Assembly: GCA_965261695.1 (NCBI GenBank)
Contig: OZ253474.1
Span: 1,922,001-1,986,000 of the forward strand
Length of the DNA: 64,000 bases
Direction of reading: 5' to 3'
Source of the DNA: Bin5 sp965261695
GTDB taxonomy: Bacteria > Chloroflexota > Anaerolineae > Caldilineales > Caldilineaceae
Below, piece by piece: positions 27,288 through 34,665 of the stretch. Each line of letters starts with the position of its first letter. Positions within the stretch are counted from its first letter, which is position 1. A model generated the notes under the pieces. That model saw only the letters and a list, made by a program, of their open reading frames with translations. It was not told the origin of the DNA and did not search any database. A program made the translations under genes and the position numbers.

Positions 27288-28248
27288 GTGGCTAGTGGCC
27301 AGTGGCCAGATTCACGAGCCACTGATCACAGGCTGCCGGCCACTGCTCTTACAATTATAGACCAGCTTCTGCAAGCGCTTGTCAGTGGGCTGTTGCTGGG
27401 CGGTTTCTACGCCGTCATGGTGTTGGGCTTCTCCGTGCTCTGGGGCGTGATGGGCGTGATCAACCTGGCCCACGGTGAATTCCTCATGATCGGCGCATAC
27501 ATCGCCTGGGGGCTGTTCCGCTTCTTCGGGTTGGATCCGTTCGCCTCGCTCGCGCTGATTCTGCCGCTGATGTTCGTGGTCGGCTATCTTTTGCAGATCG
27601 TTCTGATCAACCGCATCGTCGAGCGCCCCCATCTGATGACCCTGCTCGTCACCTTCGGCGTCTCCATCGCCCTGGCCAATCTCTTCAAAATCCTGTTTAC
27701 CTCGGACCCGCGCAATGTCGCCGTGACCTACAACGGCTCGGTCGAACTGGCCGGCATCACGTTTCCCATCGTCAAGAGCATCATCTTCGGCGCGGCCCTG
27801 CTAATCATGCTCTGCCTGCACCTCTTCCTGCAGCGCAGCCGCCTGGGCAAATCAATCCGCGCCGCGGCCCAGAACAAGAACGCCGCCCGCATCGTCGGCG
27901 TCGACATCAACCGCGTCTACGCCATCACAGCCGGCATCTGCATTGCGCTGACCGCCGCCGCCGGCGCCATGCTCAGCCCCACCCAGGCCATCTTCCCGTT
28001 TATGGGGCCTCCCTTCACCCTCAAGGCCGTCGCCATCACCGCCCTTGGCGGCCTGGGACGGATCCCCGGCGCGCTGATGGGCGGCATCATCCTCGGCATT
28101 GCCGAGATCTTCGTCGCCACATACGTGCAGGGCATCGGCACAAACCTCGGCGTCGCCAACCAGCTTTGTCCTCCTGGTCCTGATCCTGGTGGTGCGGCCC
28201 CAAGGGCTTCTGGGGGGTCTGCGTCCGCTCGACGCGGAGGACGAGTGA
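27288..28248 (+). CDS. livH: Branched-chain ABC transporter permease LivH-type, frameshift near 3' end
   Basis: The hydrophobic protein has LivH features: LLLGGFYAVMVLGFSVLWGVMGVINLAHGEF, TLLVTFGVSIAL (split here into family blocks), and ITALGGLGRIPGALMGG. Residues up to about 22 come from a GTGGAT-class repeat that supplies the only usable start (GTG 27288); the family start lies near TIIDQLL. An extra C at 28160-28161 shifts the frame: without it the end reads NSFVLLVLILVVRPQGLLGG and stops at 28246-28248, overlapping the livM ATG as TGATG. As sequenced, the frame runs on to 28400. The preserved overlap shows the lesion is recent or a sequencing error. Confidence 0.85.
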
Positions 28249-29342
28249 TGGACCCGCAGGGTCAAGAGACAGAGACGAGGATGGAGAAAGGAGAGAATAG
28301 CGAGGCACCCGCATCAAAACCAATCTCTCCATCACCTGTATCACGGTTCATACAGCGCCTGACCCGGCCATTTGGCAGTTGGACCGGTTTGGCGCTCTAG
28401 CTGCTGTTGCTGCTCCTGCTCGCCGCCTACCCCTACATCGGCGTCTCCAGCGTCGCGCTCTTCGTCGGCAGCCAGATCTTTGTGCTGGTTACCCTGGCCT
28501 CCAACTGGAATCTCATCGGCGGTCTGACCGGCTACGTTGACTTCGGTCATGCCGTCTTTTTCGGCATCGGCGCCTACGTCATGGGCATCCTCGTAACCCG
28601 CACACCGCTCCTGATCTCACCGGAGTGGACTTTCTGGCAGGCTCTGCCGACCAGCGGCGCGGCCGCGGCCATCTTTGCCTTCCTGATCGGCCTGCCGACC
28701 TTACACCTCAAAGGCCCCTACTTCTCCATCGCAATGCTCGGCACCTTTGTTGCGATGCGGGAGATCGTGCGCGTGTTGCGCCCGATCACCGGCGGCGGCA
28801 TCGGGTTGAACCTGCCGCCGCTGCTCAACCGCCTCGGCGACTACTATCTGATGTTGGCGGTGATGGGCCTGGTCGTGGCCTTGATCTGGTGGATCCAACG
28901 CAGCGAGTTCGGCCAGAGTCTCATCGCCATCCGCGAGGACGAAATCGGCGCAGAGATGCGCGGCATCAACACCACGCTTCACAAGATCGCCGCCTTCATG
29001 ATCGCCGCCTTTTTCACCGGCATCGTCGGCGGGTTCTGGGCCTGGCAGAACACCTTTATCGATCCCGATGTCGTCTTCATCGAAAAGCGCACGGTTGAGA
29101 TGGTGATGATGTCGATGCTGGGCGGCCTGGGCACGGTCTGGGGTCCGCCCCTCGGCGCAGTGGTCATCTACTTTCTACAGGATCTTGTATGGGGCAATCT
29201 GTTCAGCGTGCATCTGCTCGCCCTTGGCCTGCTGCTGATCATGCTGGTGATCTTCCTGCCTGAGGGCATCCTCGGCACACTGGGGGACCGCAGCAGCACA
29301 TCGCTCGGTCGGCTGCTGGGACGAATTGGCAAAGGATCATAG
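28248..29342 (+). pseudogene. livM: Branched-chain ABC transporter permease LivM-type with in-frame amber codon
   Basis: The reading from ATG 28248 (coupled to the livH stop) gives a cytoplasmic N-terminus of 50 residues ending FGSWTGLAL, then TAG at 28398-28400. It then continues in the same frame as a normal LivM: LLAAYPYIGV, GLTGYVDFGHAVFFGIGAYV, GPYFSIAMLGTFVAMREI, MSMLGGLGTVWGPPLGA. Re-initiation at TTG 28407 would still give most membrane helices, so residual function is possible. The amber falls just before the first membrane helix. There is no sign of a recoding system in the window. Confidence 0.8.
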
Positions 29343-29402
29343 ATTTCAATTTCTCGTGGGATCCCTCGCCGCAAGGCGGTTATTGGAAACTGAGAACCAA
29401 CC
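29340..29402. repeat. AACTGAAAACT-class boundary repeat
   Basis: ATTTCAATTTCTCGTGGGAT (29342-29361) faces TTATTGGAAACTGAGAACC (29381-29399) between livM and livG. The left edge overlaps the livM stop. Confidence 0.5.
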
Positions 29403-29412
29403 ATTGAAAACG

Positions 29413-30111
29413 ATGTTTTCCAACCAACAGCCCCTGCTGGAGGGGTATACCGTTTCCAAATACTTTAGTGGACTGGCCGCTGTCAACAACGTCGACTTCG
29501 CGGTTTATCCCGGCGAAATCGTCGGCCTGATCGGCCCCAACGGCAGCGGCAAGATCTTGTTCAAAGGCCGCGACGTAACCCGCGCCCGTCCCTATCAGGT
29601 CGCCAGAATGGGGCTGACGCGCACGTTTCAGTCAGTGCGCGTCTACCGCAAAATGACCGTTCTCAGCAATATGTTGATCAGCCACCAGTGGCGCGACAGT
29701 TCGCTCCTGCGCATGCTCCAACCCAGCCCCGCCGGCACCGCGCGCCGCGCCCGCGAACTGCTCGACTTCCTGCAGATCGAACGCCTGGCCGACGAGCAGG
29801 CAGGCCACCTGTCGGGCGGACAGCCCCGCCTGCTCGAAATCGGCATGGCCCTGATGCCCGACCCCGACATCCTGCTCCTAGACGAAGCCACGTCCGGCGT
29901 CAACCCAACGCTCATCGAAACGATCAAAGAACGCATCCGCGCCCTCAACGCCCAGGGGAAGACCTTTCTCCTGATCGAGCATAACATCAACTTCATCGCC
30001 GATCTCTGCAGCCGGGTCTACGTGCTCAACCACGGCGAAAAGCTGGCCGAAGGCACGCCCCGGGAGATCTTGCAGAATGAAGCGGTGATCGACGCCTATT
30101 TCGGGGCGTAA
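29413..30111 (+). CDS. livG: Branched-chain ABC transporter ATPase LivG-type, Walker A damaged
   Basis: The 232-residue protein (family about 250-260) keeps the signature LSGGQPRLLEIGMALM, Walker B ILLLDEATSG, and the switch His in LIEHNINF. The P-loop reads GLIGPNGSGK followed at once by ILFKGRDV. The usual T-[TS]-LFN...SGK stretch of about 18-20 residues is missing, as if an in-frame deletion joined two SGK-coding segments. The hydroxyl residue after GK that binds Mg-ATP is absent, so ATP binding is probably lost. The start at ATG 29413 excludes repeat-encoded residues. GQPR instead of GQQR in the signature is a further change. Confidence 0.88.
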   Translation: MFSNQQPLLEGYTVSKYFSGLAAVNNVDFAVYPGEIVGLIGPNGSGKILFKGRDVTRARPYQVARMGLTRTFQSVRVYRKMTVLSNMLISHQWRDSSLLRMLQPSPAGTARRARELLDFLQIERLADEQAGHLSGGQPRLLEIGMALMPDPDILLLDEATSGVNPTLIETIKERIRALNAQGKTFLLIEHNINFIADLCSRVYVLNHGEKLAEGTPREILQNEAVIDAYFGA

Positions 30112-30112
30112 G

Positions 30113-30184
30113 GCTAGTGAATAGTGGATAGTGGATAGCTGGAGAATCCAGGATCCACGCAATACGAATTACGCAATACGCCAT
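30113..30184. repeat. GTGGATAGTGG and CGCAATACG boundary repeats
   Basis: TAGTGAATAGTGGATAGTGG (30117-30136) is followed by CACGCAATACGAATTACGCA and ATACGCC (30154-30182). These are two different degenerate repeat classes back to back, ending directly at the livF start codon. Confidence 0.7.
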
Positions 30185-30907
30185 ATGTCTACACCTCTTC
30201 TTGCCGTTGACGACATTTATGCCGGCTATCAGAATTTCGACATCCTCAAGGGTGTTTCGCTCGCGGTGCATCCCGGCGAGATTGTCTGTGTCATTGGGCC
30301 GAACGGCGCCGGCAAATCGACCGTCTTCAAGGCCGTCTACGGCTTTGTCAGGGTGCGTCGGGGCATCGTCCGCTTCGACGGCCAGGTGATCACAAATTCC
30401 CGCCCCCAGGACGTGCTGAGCGCCGGCATCTCCATCGTTCCCCAACTACGCAGCGTCTTTGCGCAGATGACTGTGATAGAGAATCTGGAAATGGGCATGT
30501 ATCTGGAGAACGACCAGGCGCGCGTCCGCCAACGCATCCAATACATCTTCGATCTGTTCCCGCGCCTGGCAGAGCGGCGCGGCCAGATGGCCGGCACAAT
30601 GTCCGGCGGCGAACAGCGCATGTTGGAGATCGGCCGCGCGCTGATGCTGGAACCGAAGATCGTGATGATGGACGAGCCGAGCGCCGGTCTTTCCCCGCTG
30701 ATCACCCGTATGATCTTCGAGAACATCCGTCGCCTCAACAGTGAGATCGGCCTGACCGTGCTCATGATCGAACAGAACGCCCGCCAGGGTCTTGAAGCCA
30801 GCCACCGGGGCTACGTCCTCGAGCTGGGCCGCAACGCCTATGAGGGCGAGGCGCAAGCATTGCTGGACAACGCCGATGTACGCCGCGCTTTCCTCGGAGG
30901 CCATTGA
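30185..30907 (+). CDS. livF: Branched-chain ABC transporter ATPase LivF-type
   Basis: The 240-residue protein starts at ATG 30185 inside CATATG. It has an intact Walker A GPNGAGKST, Q-loop IVPQLRSVF, signature MSGGEQRMLEIGRAL, Walker B KIVMMDEPSAGLSP and MIEQNARQGLE. It is the second ATPase of LIV-I-type transporters and the only cytoplasmic component of this operon that appears undamaged. The five operon genes lie within 5 kb on one strand. The last residues are AFLGGH. Confidence 0.92.
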   Translation: MSTPLLAVDDIYAGYQNFDILKGVSLAVHPGEIVCVIGPNGAGKSTVFKAVYGFVRVRRGIVRFDGQVITNSRPQDVLSAGISIVPQLRSVFAQMTVIENLEMGMYLENDQARVRQRIQYIFDLFPRLAERRGQMAGTMSGGEQRMLEIGRALMLEPKIVMMDEPSAGLSPLITRMIFENIRRLNSEIGLTVLMIEQNARQGLEASHRGYVLELGRNAYEGEAQALLDNADVRRAFLGGH

Positions 30908-31127
30908 CAAGTGGGGAAACGAAGAGTCAACACACTACTTTGGGGATGAAAAAGCGCAGGTCTATTTTTGTGCCGCTTACTCCTCATTGTTCTCTACGCG
31001 ACCTAGGCATTGTTGCTACGCAGCGACTCCGTCTTTGAATCGCCTACTTTAACAGGAACTTTTTCCGCTAAACTGGGAATCAGCAACTGCAGTCGATGTC
31101 ACGACAACAACATTAGAAACTGCGCCT

Positions 31128-32219
31128 ATGAAAATCGAACTCATCGCCTACTCCCAAGCCAATCCGGCGCTCGATCCCGCCGACCTGCTCGAAATGAGCG
31201 ACTTGGCCACGATCTGGAACGGCGCCAGCACCTTCCCTGAAAACGTCATCGAATATGCCGGCCGCGTCTGCTATCACAGCACGCACCGCATGGGCAACGC
31301 GCCCCGTTTCATTATCAACCGCGTCAAAGAAGGCCACGAGGACATCATCGAACACATCGTGGCCACGGTGCGCGTGCGCAACAGCGAGCAGCCTCTGCGC
31401 TGGCGTTTGCTCAACCGGCATTGCGAGGTGACACAGGAATCCGACGGCAGTTGGCTCGTCAGCGCCAACACGCGCGTCTGGCTGGACCTCTTCCGCCGCG
31501 GGATCGGACTGCAAGCGCTGCCGTTTCTGCAAGCGATCGCACCCAAAGTCTACGCCGAGTTTGCCGATAACGGACCGCGCGGCAATGGCGCACGCACGCC
31601 GGACCCTGCCGCCGTCGCGCCGCCTCCGCCCATGCCCATGCTCGATGTCGACGCGTCATGCCTGCGCCCGCGCGAAGAAGGCCCCCTGCGCGTGACGCTG
31701 CTCGCCTTCACCCAGCCGGGGCTGAACGATGCCGCGGCCCAACTCCATCATGGATCGGCCACGTTTTTCTTCGAAGGGATCAGCCGCGCCTGCACCCATC
31801 AACTGGTGCGCCACCGCCTGGCCAGCTTCAGCCAGGAGAGCCAGCGCTACGTCGAAAGCGCGAAAGGAGGGTGGAAGGCGATTGTTCCGCCAGCGATTCA
31901 AGAAAATGAAGTAGCCCAGGCCAAATTGAATGAAGCCTGGGATTTTCTGCAACAGCTCTATGAAGAGTTGCGGGAGATGGGCATTCGCAAAGAGGACGCC
32001 CGTTTTCTCCTGCCCAACGCCACCGAAACCCGCATCGTCACCAGCATGAACTTCGCCGCCTGGAGCCACTTCCTCTGGCTGCGCGCGGTGGATAAAGCCG
32101 CCCAGTGGGAAATCCGCCGCCTCGGCCAACTCGTGCTGGAGATGCTCTACCCCATCGCTCCCACCGTCTTCCAGGAACACTGGGACGTGTACCGGGAAAA
32201 ATTCCCCACCCCTACTTGA
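31128..32219 (+). CDS. thyX: FAD-dependent thymidylate synthase with large insertion
   Basis: At 363 residues this is about 120 longer than the usual ThyX. The signature RHRxxSxxxxSxR is present as RHRLASFSQESQR (228-240), preceded by FFFEGISRACTHQLV. The N-terminal part (ENVIEYAGRVCYHS, FIINRVKEGHEDIIEH) is the normal ThyX start. Between EH (about 86) and FFFEGISRA lies an insertion of about 110 residues, including WRLLNRHCEVTQES and a PPPPMPML linker. The enzyme makes dTMP from dUMP using methylene-THF and FAD. No thyA is in the window. The gene overlaps the next one by four bases. Confidence 0.93.
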   Translation: MKIELIAYSQANPALDPADLLEMSDLATIWNGASTFPENVIEYAGRVCYHSTHRMGNAPRFIINRVKEGHEDIIEHIVATVRVRNSEQPLRWRLLNRHCEVTQESDGSWLVSANTRVWLDLFRRGIGLQALPFLQAIAPKVYAEFADNGPRGNGARTPDPAAVAPPPPMPMLDVDASCLRPREEGPLRVTLLAFTQPGLNDAAAQLHHGSATFFFEGISRACTHQLVRHRLASFSQESQRYVESAKGGWKAIVPPAIQENEVAQAKLNEAWDFLQQLYEELREMGIRKEDARFLLPNATETRIVTSMNFAAWSHFLWLRAVDKAAQWEIRRLGQLVLEMLYPIAPTVFQEHWDVYREKFPTPT

Positions 32220-33496
32220 TCGTGCAGGAAGCTGTGTTTGAACGCTTTCACAACCGCACCGCACGCGTCGCCGTCGTCGGTCTCGGCTTTGTGGGTCTGC
32301 CTCTGGCTGTCGCCCTGGCCGCGGCCGGCTATGACGTCGTCGGCATAGACCTGAATCCGAACAAAGTCGACGCCGTCAACCGGGGGCGCTCCTACATCGC
32401 CGACGTTGCCGACGCAGCCTTGCTGGCCCAGGCGTCTCGCCTGCGCGCCACCGGCGACTACGCGATCCTGGCCGAGTGCGATGCGGTCTCCATCTGCCTG
32501 CCCACACCTCTCGACAAGACGAGCGCGCCGGATACCTCCCACATCCTCGCCAGCGGCCAGGAAATCGCCCGCTATCTGCATCCGGGCCTGACCGTTGTCC
32601 TCGAATCCACCTCATATCCCGGCACGACGACCGAACTGTTGCTGCCTCTACTGGAAGCCGCCGCGCAGCCGCGCCAGTGGCGGGTCGGAGAGGAGTTCTT
32701 CGTCGCCTTTTCACCCGAGCGCGTCGACCCCGGACGCACCGATTGGACGATTCAGACAACGCCCAAAATCATCGCCGGCGTGACGCAAAACTGCCTTGCC
32801 GCCGCCCAAGCCTACTACCAACAGGTCTTCGATACGCTGGTGCCCGTCTCCTCCCCGTCCGCCGCGGAAATGGCGAAGCTGTTCGAAAATACCTTCCGCT
32901 TCGTCAACATCACCCTGGTCAATGAACTGCTGCTGATGTGTGACAGATTGGGGCTGGATACCCGGGAGGTGTTGGAGGCCGCCGCGACCAAGCCGTTTGG
33001 TTTTACCAGATTCAGGCCGGGCGCAGGCGCGGGAGGGCCTTGCATTCCCGTCGATCCCCTCTATCTTGCCTGGAAGATGCGGTCGGCCAACGCCAACGCC
33101 CGCTTTATCGAATTGGCCAGCCAGATTAATGCGGAGATGCCGCGCTTTTGGGTGCAGAAGGTGCAGGATGCCCTCAATGAAACGGACAAATCCATCAATG
33201 GCAGCCGCGTACTGGTTCTGGGCGCGGCTTACAAGCCCGATATCGCCGATGCGCGTGAGTCACCGGCCATCGAGATTCTGCGGCTACTCTTGCAAAAGGG
33301 GGCGGCTGCAAGGTATCATGACCCCTATATCGCAACATTGACCGACGAGGGCGTTCCTCTCACCGCGGTCGCCGACCTTGATGAAGAGGTACGGAAAGCC
33401 GACTGCGTGGTGATCGCCACCGCGCACAGCGCCTATGATTGGGCCGCCATCGTGAACAAGGCGGCCATATTGGTCGATACGCGTTTCAGTTCTTAG
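32216..33496 (+). CDS. UDP-glucose/GDP-mannose dehydrogenase family (UDP-N-acetylhexosamine dehydrogenase type)
   Basis: The protein of about 426 residues has Rossmann start VAVVGLGFVGLPLAVALA, SICLPTPLDKTSAPD, STSYPGTTTELLLPLLE, SPERVDPGR, catalytic cysteine in GGPCIPVDP, and a C-terminal LVLGAAYKPDIADARESPA. FSPERVDPG and the GPCIPVDP context fit the WecC/WbpA/WbpO branch, which oxidises UDP-GlcNAc or UDP-ManNAc-type sugars for surface polysaccharides. The start is TTG 32216, overlapping the thyX stop, or GTG 32222. An upstream open frame to 32105 lies inside thyX. Confidence 0.9.
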   Translation: MIVQEAVFERFHNRTARVAVVGLGFVGLPLAVALAAAGYDVVGIDLNPNKVDAVNRGRSYIADVADAALLAQASRLRATGDYAILAECDAVSICLPTPLDKTSAPDTSHILASGQEIARYLHPGLTVVLESTSYPGTTTELLLPLLEAAAQPRQWRVGEEFFVAFSPERVDPGRTDWTIQTTPKIIAGVTQNCLAAAQAYYQQVFDTLVPVSSPSAAEMAKLFENTFRFVNITLVNELLLMCDRLGLDTREVLEAAATKPFGFTRFRPGAGAGGPCIPVDPLYLAWKMRSANANARFIELASQINAEMPRFWVQKVQDALNETDKSINGSRVLVLGAAYKPDIADARESPAIEILRLLLQKGAAARYHDPYIATLTDEGVPLTAVADLDEEVRKADCVVIATAHSAYDWAAIVNKAAILVDTRFSS

Positions 33497-33715
33497 TTGC
33501 CATCGTCGATCCCGTTTGAAGCCAGGACATTTGGCGCGGTCTGCCTCCTGGCAACACAGGTGTCTCGCCTGCCTCTACGGAATACGCAATACGGGGCAAA
33601 GCAGGTTCTCAGAGGGAACGCATATTCGCACCGACCCCTGGCTGGACTGAATTGGCGGCCGCGCACCGCACAGCAGCCGCCACCGCCGACCAACCACGGG
33701 TCACCGCGCTGATAA
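33497..33715. other. Spacer with CGCAATACG repeat and transposase tail remnant
   Basis: GGAATACGCAATACGGGGC (33578-33596) belongs to the CGCAATACG repeat class. No gene is supported in this stretch. Confidence 0.4.
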
Positions 33716-34252
33716 CTATTCGCCCAGATTTTCTGAAGCTTGACGATTGCCCGCGCGCGTGGAAAGTCTTCGTGTCCGCCCCCGACCGCCCGCGTTCTTC
33801 TGGCCGCCCATCGAACGGGGTTGTATGCCATGCGCCCGCAAAATCTGACGAATCGTCTCGACCGAAATCTGGTCAACGACCGCGCCGTCGATCAGGTACT
33901 TTCGCAGACGTTGCAGCGACCATTGATTGAACGGTAGTTTCAGTGAACTGGGATCGGTGGAAGCGATATCAACGATCGCCCGCCGCTGCGCATCCGTAAA
34001 AACGGGAGGACGCCCAGGCGATTTGCCACTTCGCAAACCGCCGAAACCCTGTGTATTAAAGCGATGGATCCACTTTCGCACGTTAATCGGATGCAGATCA
34101 ACTTCGCGACTGATTTCCTGGACCTTATGTCCCTGAGCAGACAGGAGGATAATCATCAGGCGCTGGACCGGGACATCATTACCCATATTCTGGATCATGC
34201 GCTCCAACTCCTTCTCTTCTTCCTCCCCCAATTTTCGAACATAGAGTGCCAT
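33716..34252 (-). CDS. HTH protein, N-terminal half of an IS630-type transposase (probably truncated)
   Basis: The 178-residue protein starts at ATG 34252 with GGAGAGA upstream. It carries two helix-turn-helix-like segments: VQRLMIILLSAQGHKVQEIS with VDLHPINVRKWIHRF, and SGKSPGRPPVFTDAQR leading into WSLQRLRKYLI and ISVETIRQILRAHGI. This is the DNA-binding half of IS630/Tc1-type transposases. After HGIQP the frame diverges into low-complexity arginine-rich sequence, and no DDE domain follows. It may be the remains of an element, or an orfA whose orfB is lost. Confidence 0.7.
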   Translation of the reverse strand: MALYVRKLGEEEEKELERMIQNMGNDVPVQRLMIILLSAQGHKVQEISREVDLHPINVRKWIHRFNTQGFGGLRSGKSPGRPPVFTDAQRRAIVDIASTDPSSLKLPFNQWSLQRLRKYLIDGAVVDQISVETIRQILRAHGIQPRSMGGQKNAGGRGRTRRLSTRAGNRQASENLGE

Positions 34253-34275
34253 GACTTCTCTCCAAAATGTTATCC

Positions 34276-34665
34276 TTACAACTGAAAGGAACGGCTGTTG
34301 TCCTCCACAACTCTCTGATTGTAATTTGTCACATGCCTCAGAAGTTTTCCGTGAAGGTTCTTCCATATTTCGCCCTGAAGAACCGCCTGAAGTCGTTCCA
34401 GATTGGACACCTCGCCAATCGTTAACATTTGCGGCCCATTTCCATAAATGGTATACCAGACTTCGGCGGGATTGATTCCCAACCGCATGAGTCCCGGAGC
34501 AAACTCGCGCATGACAAACTCAAAATAGGGTTGTTCATGTCCAATTTTGATGTCCCACTGCATCAACAATCGTACCATTTGTGCCCTGGCCGCGCCCTGG
34601 CGGGGCGCGAAAACGTAGTTTGCAGCCACCCCGTTCGACAATGGGGTGAATCTATTTATGCGCAT
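34276..34665 (-). CDS. Hypothetical protein, 129 aa
   Basis: I do not recognise this protein. It has mixed alpha/beta composition (ARAQMVRLLMQWDIKIGHEQ, LGINPAEVWYTIYGNGPQM, LTIGEVSNLERLQAVLQGE) and no signal or membrane segment. It ends 23 bases before the start of the HTH gene on the same strand, so the two may be co-transcribed. Its annotated start (ATG 34665) overlaps the start of the divergent gene by eight bases, so the true start may be the ATG at 34581. Confidence 0.55.
   Translation of the reverse strand: MRINRFTPLSNGVAANYVFAPRQGAARAQMVRLLMQWDIKIGHEQPYFEFVMREFAPGLMRLGINPAEVWYTIYGNGPQMLTIGEVSNLERLQAVLQGEIWKNLHGKLLRHVTNYNQRVVEDNSRSFQL

Noticed and set aside
28398..28400. Pyrrolysine or other recoding at the livM amber codon
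   Set aside because: The neighbouring genes also carry lesions and LivM proteins have no pyrrolysine; mutation or error is simpler.
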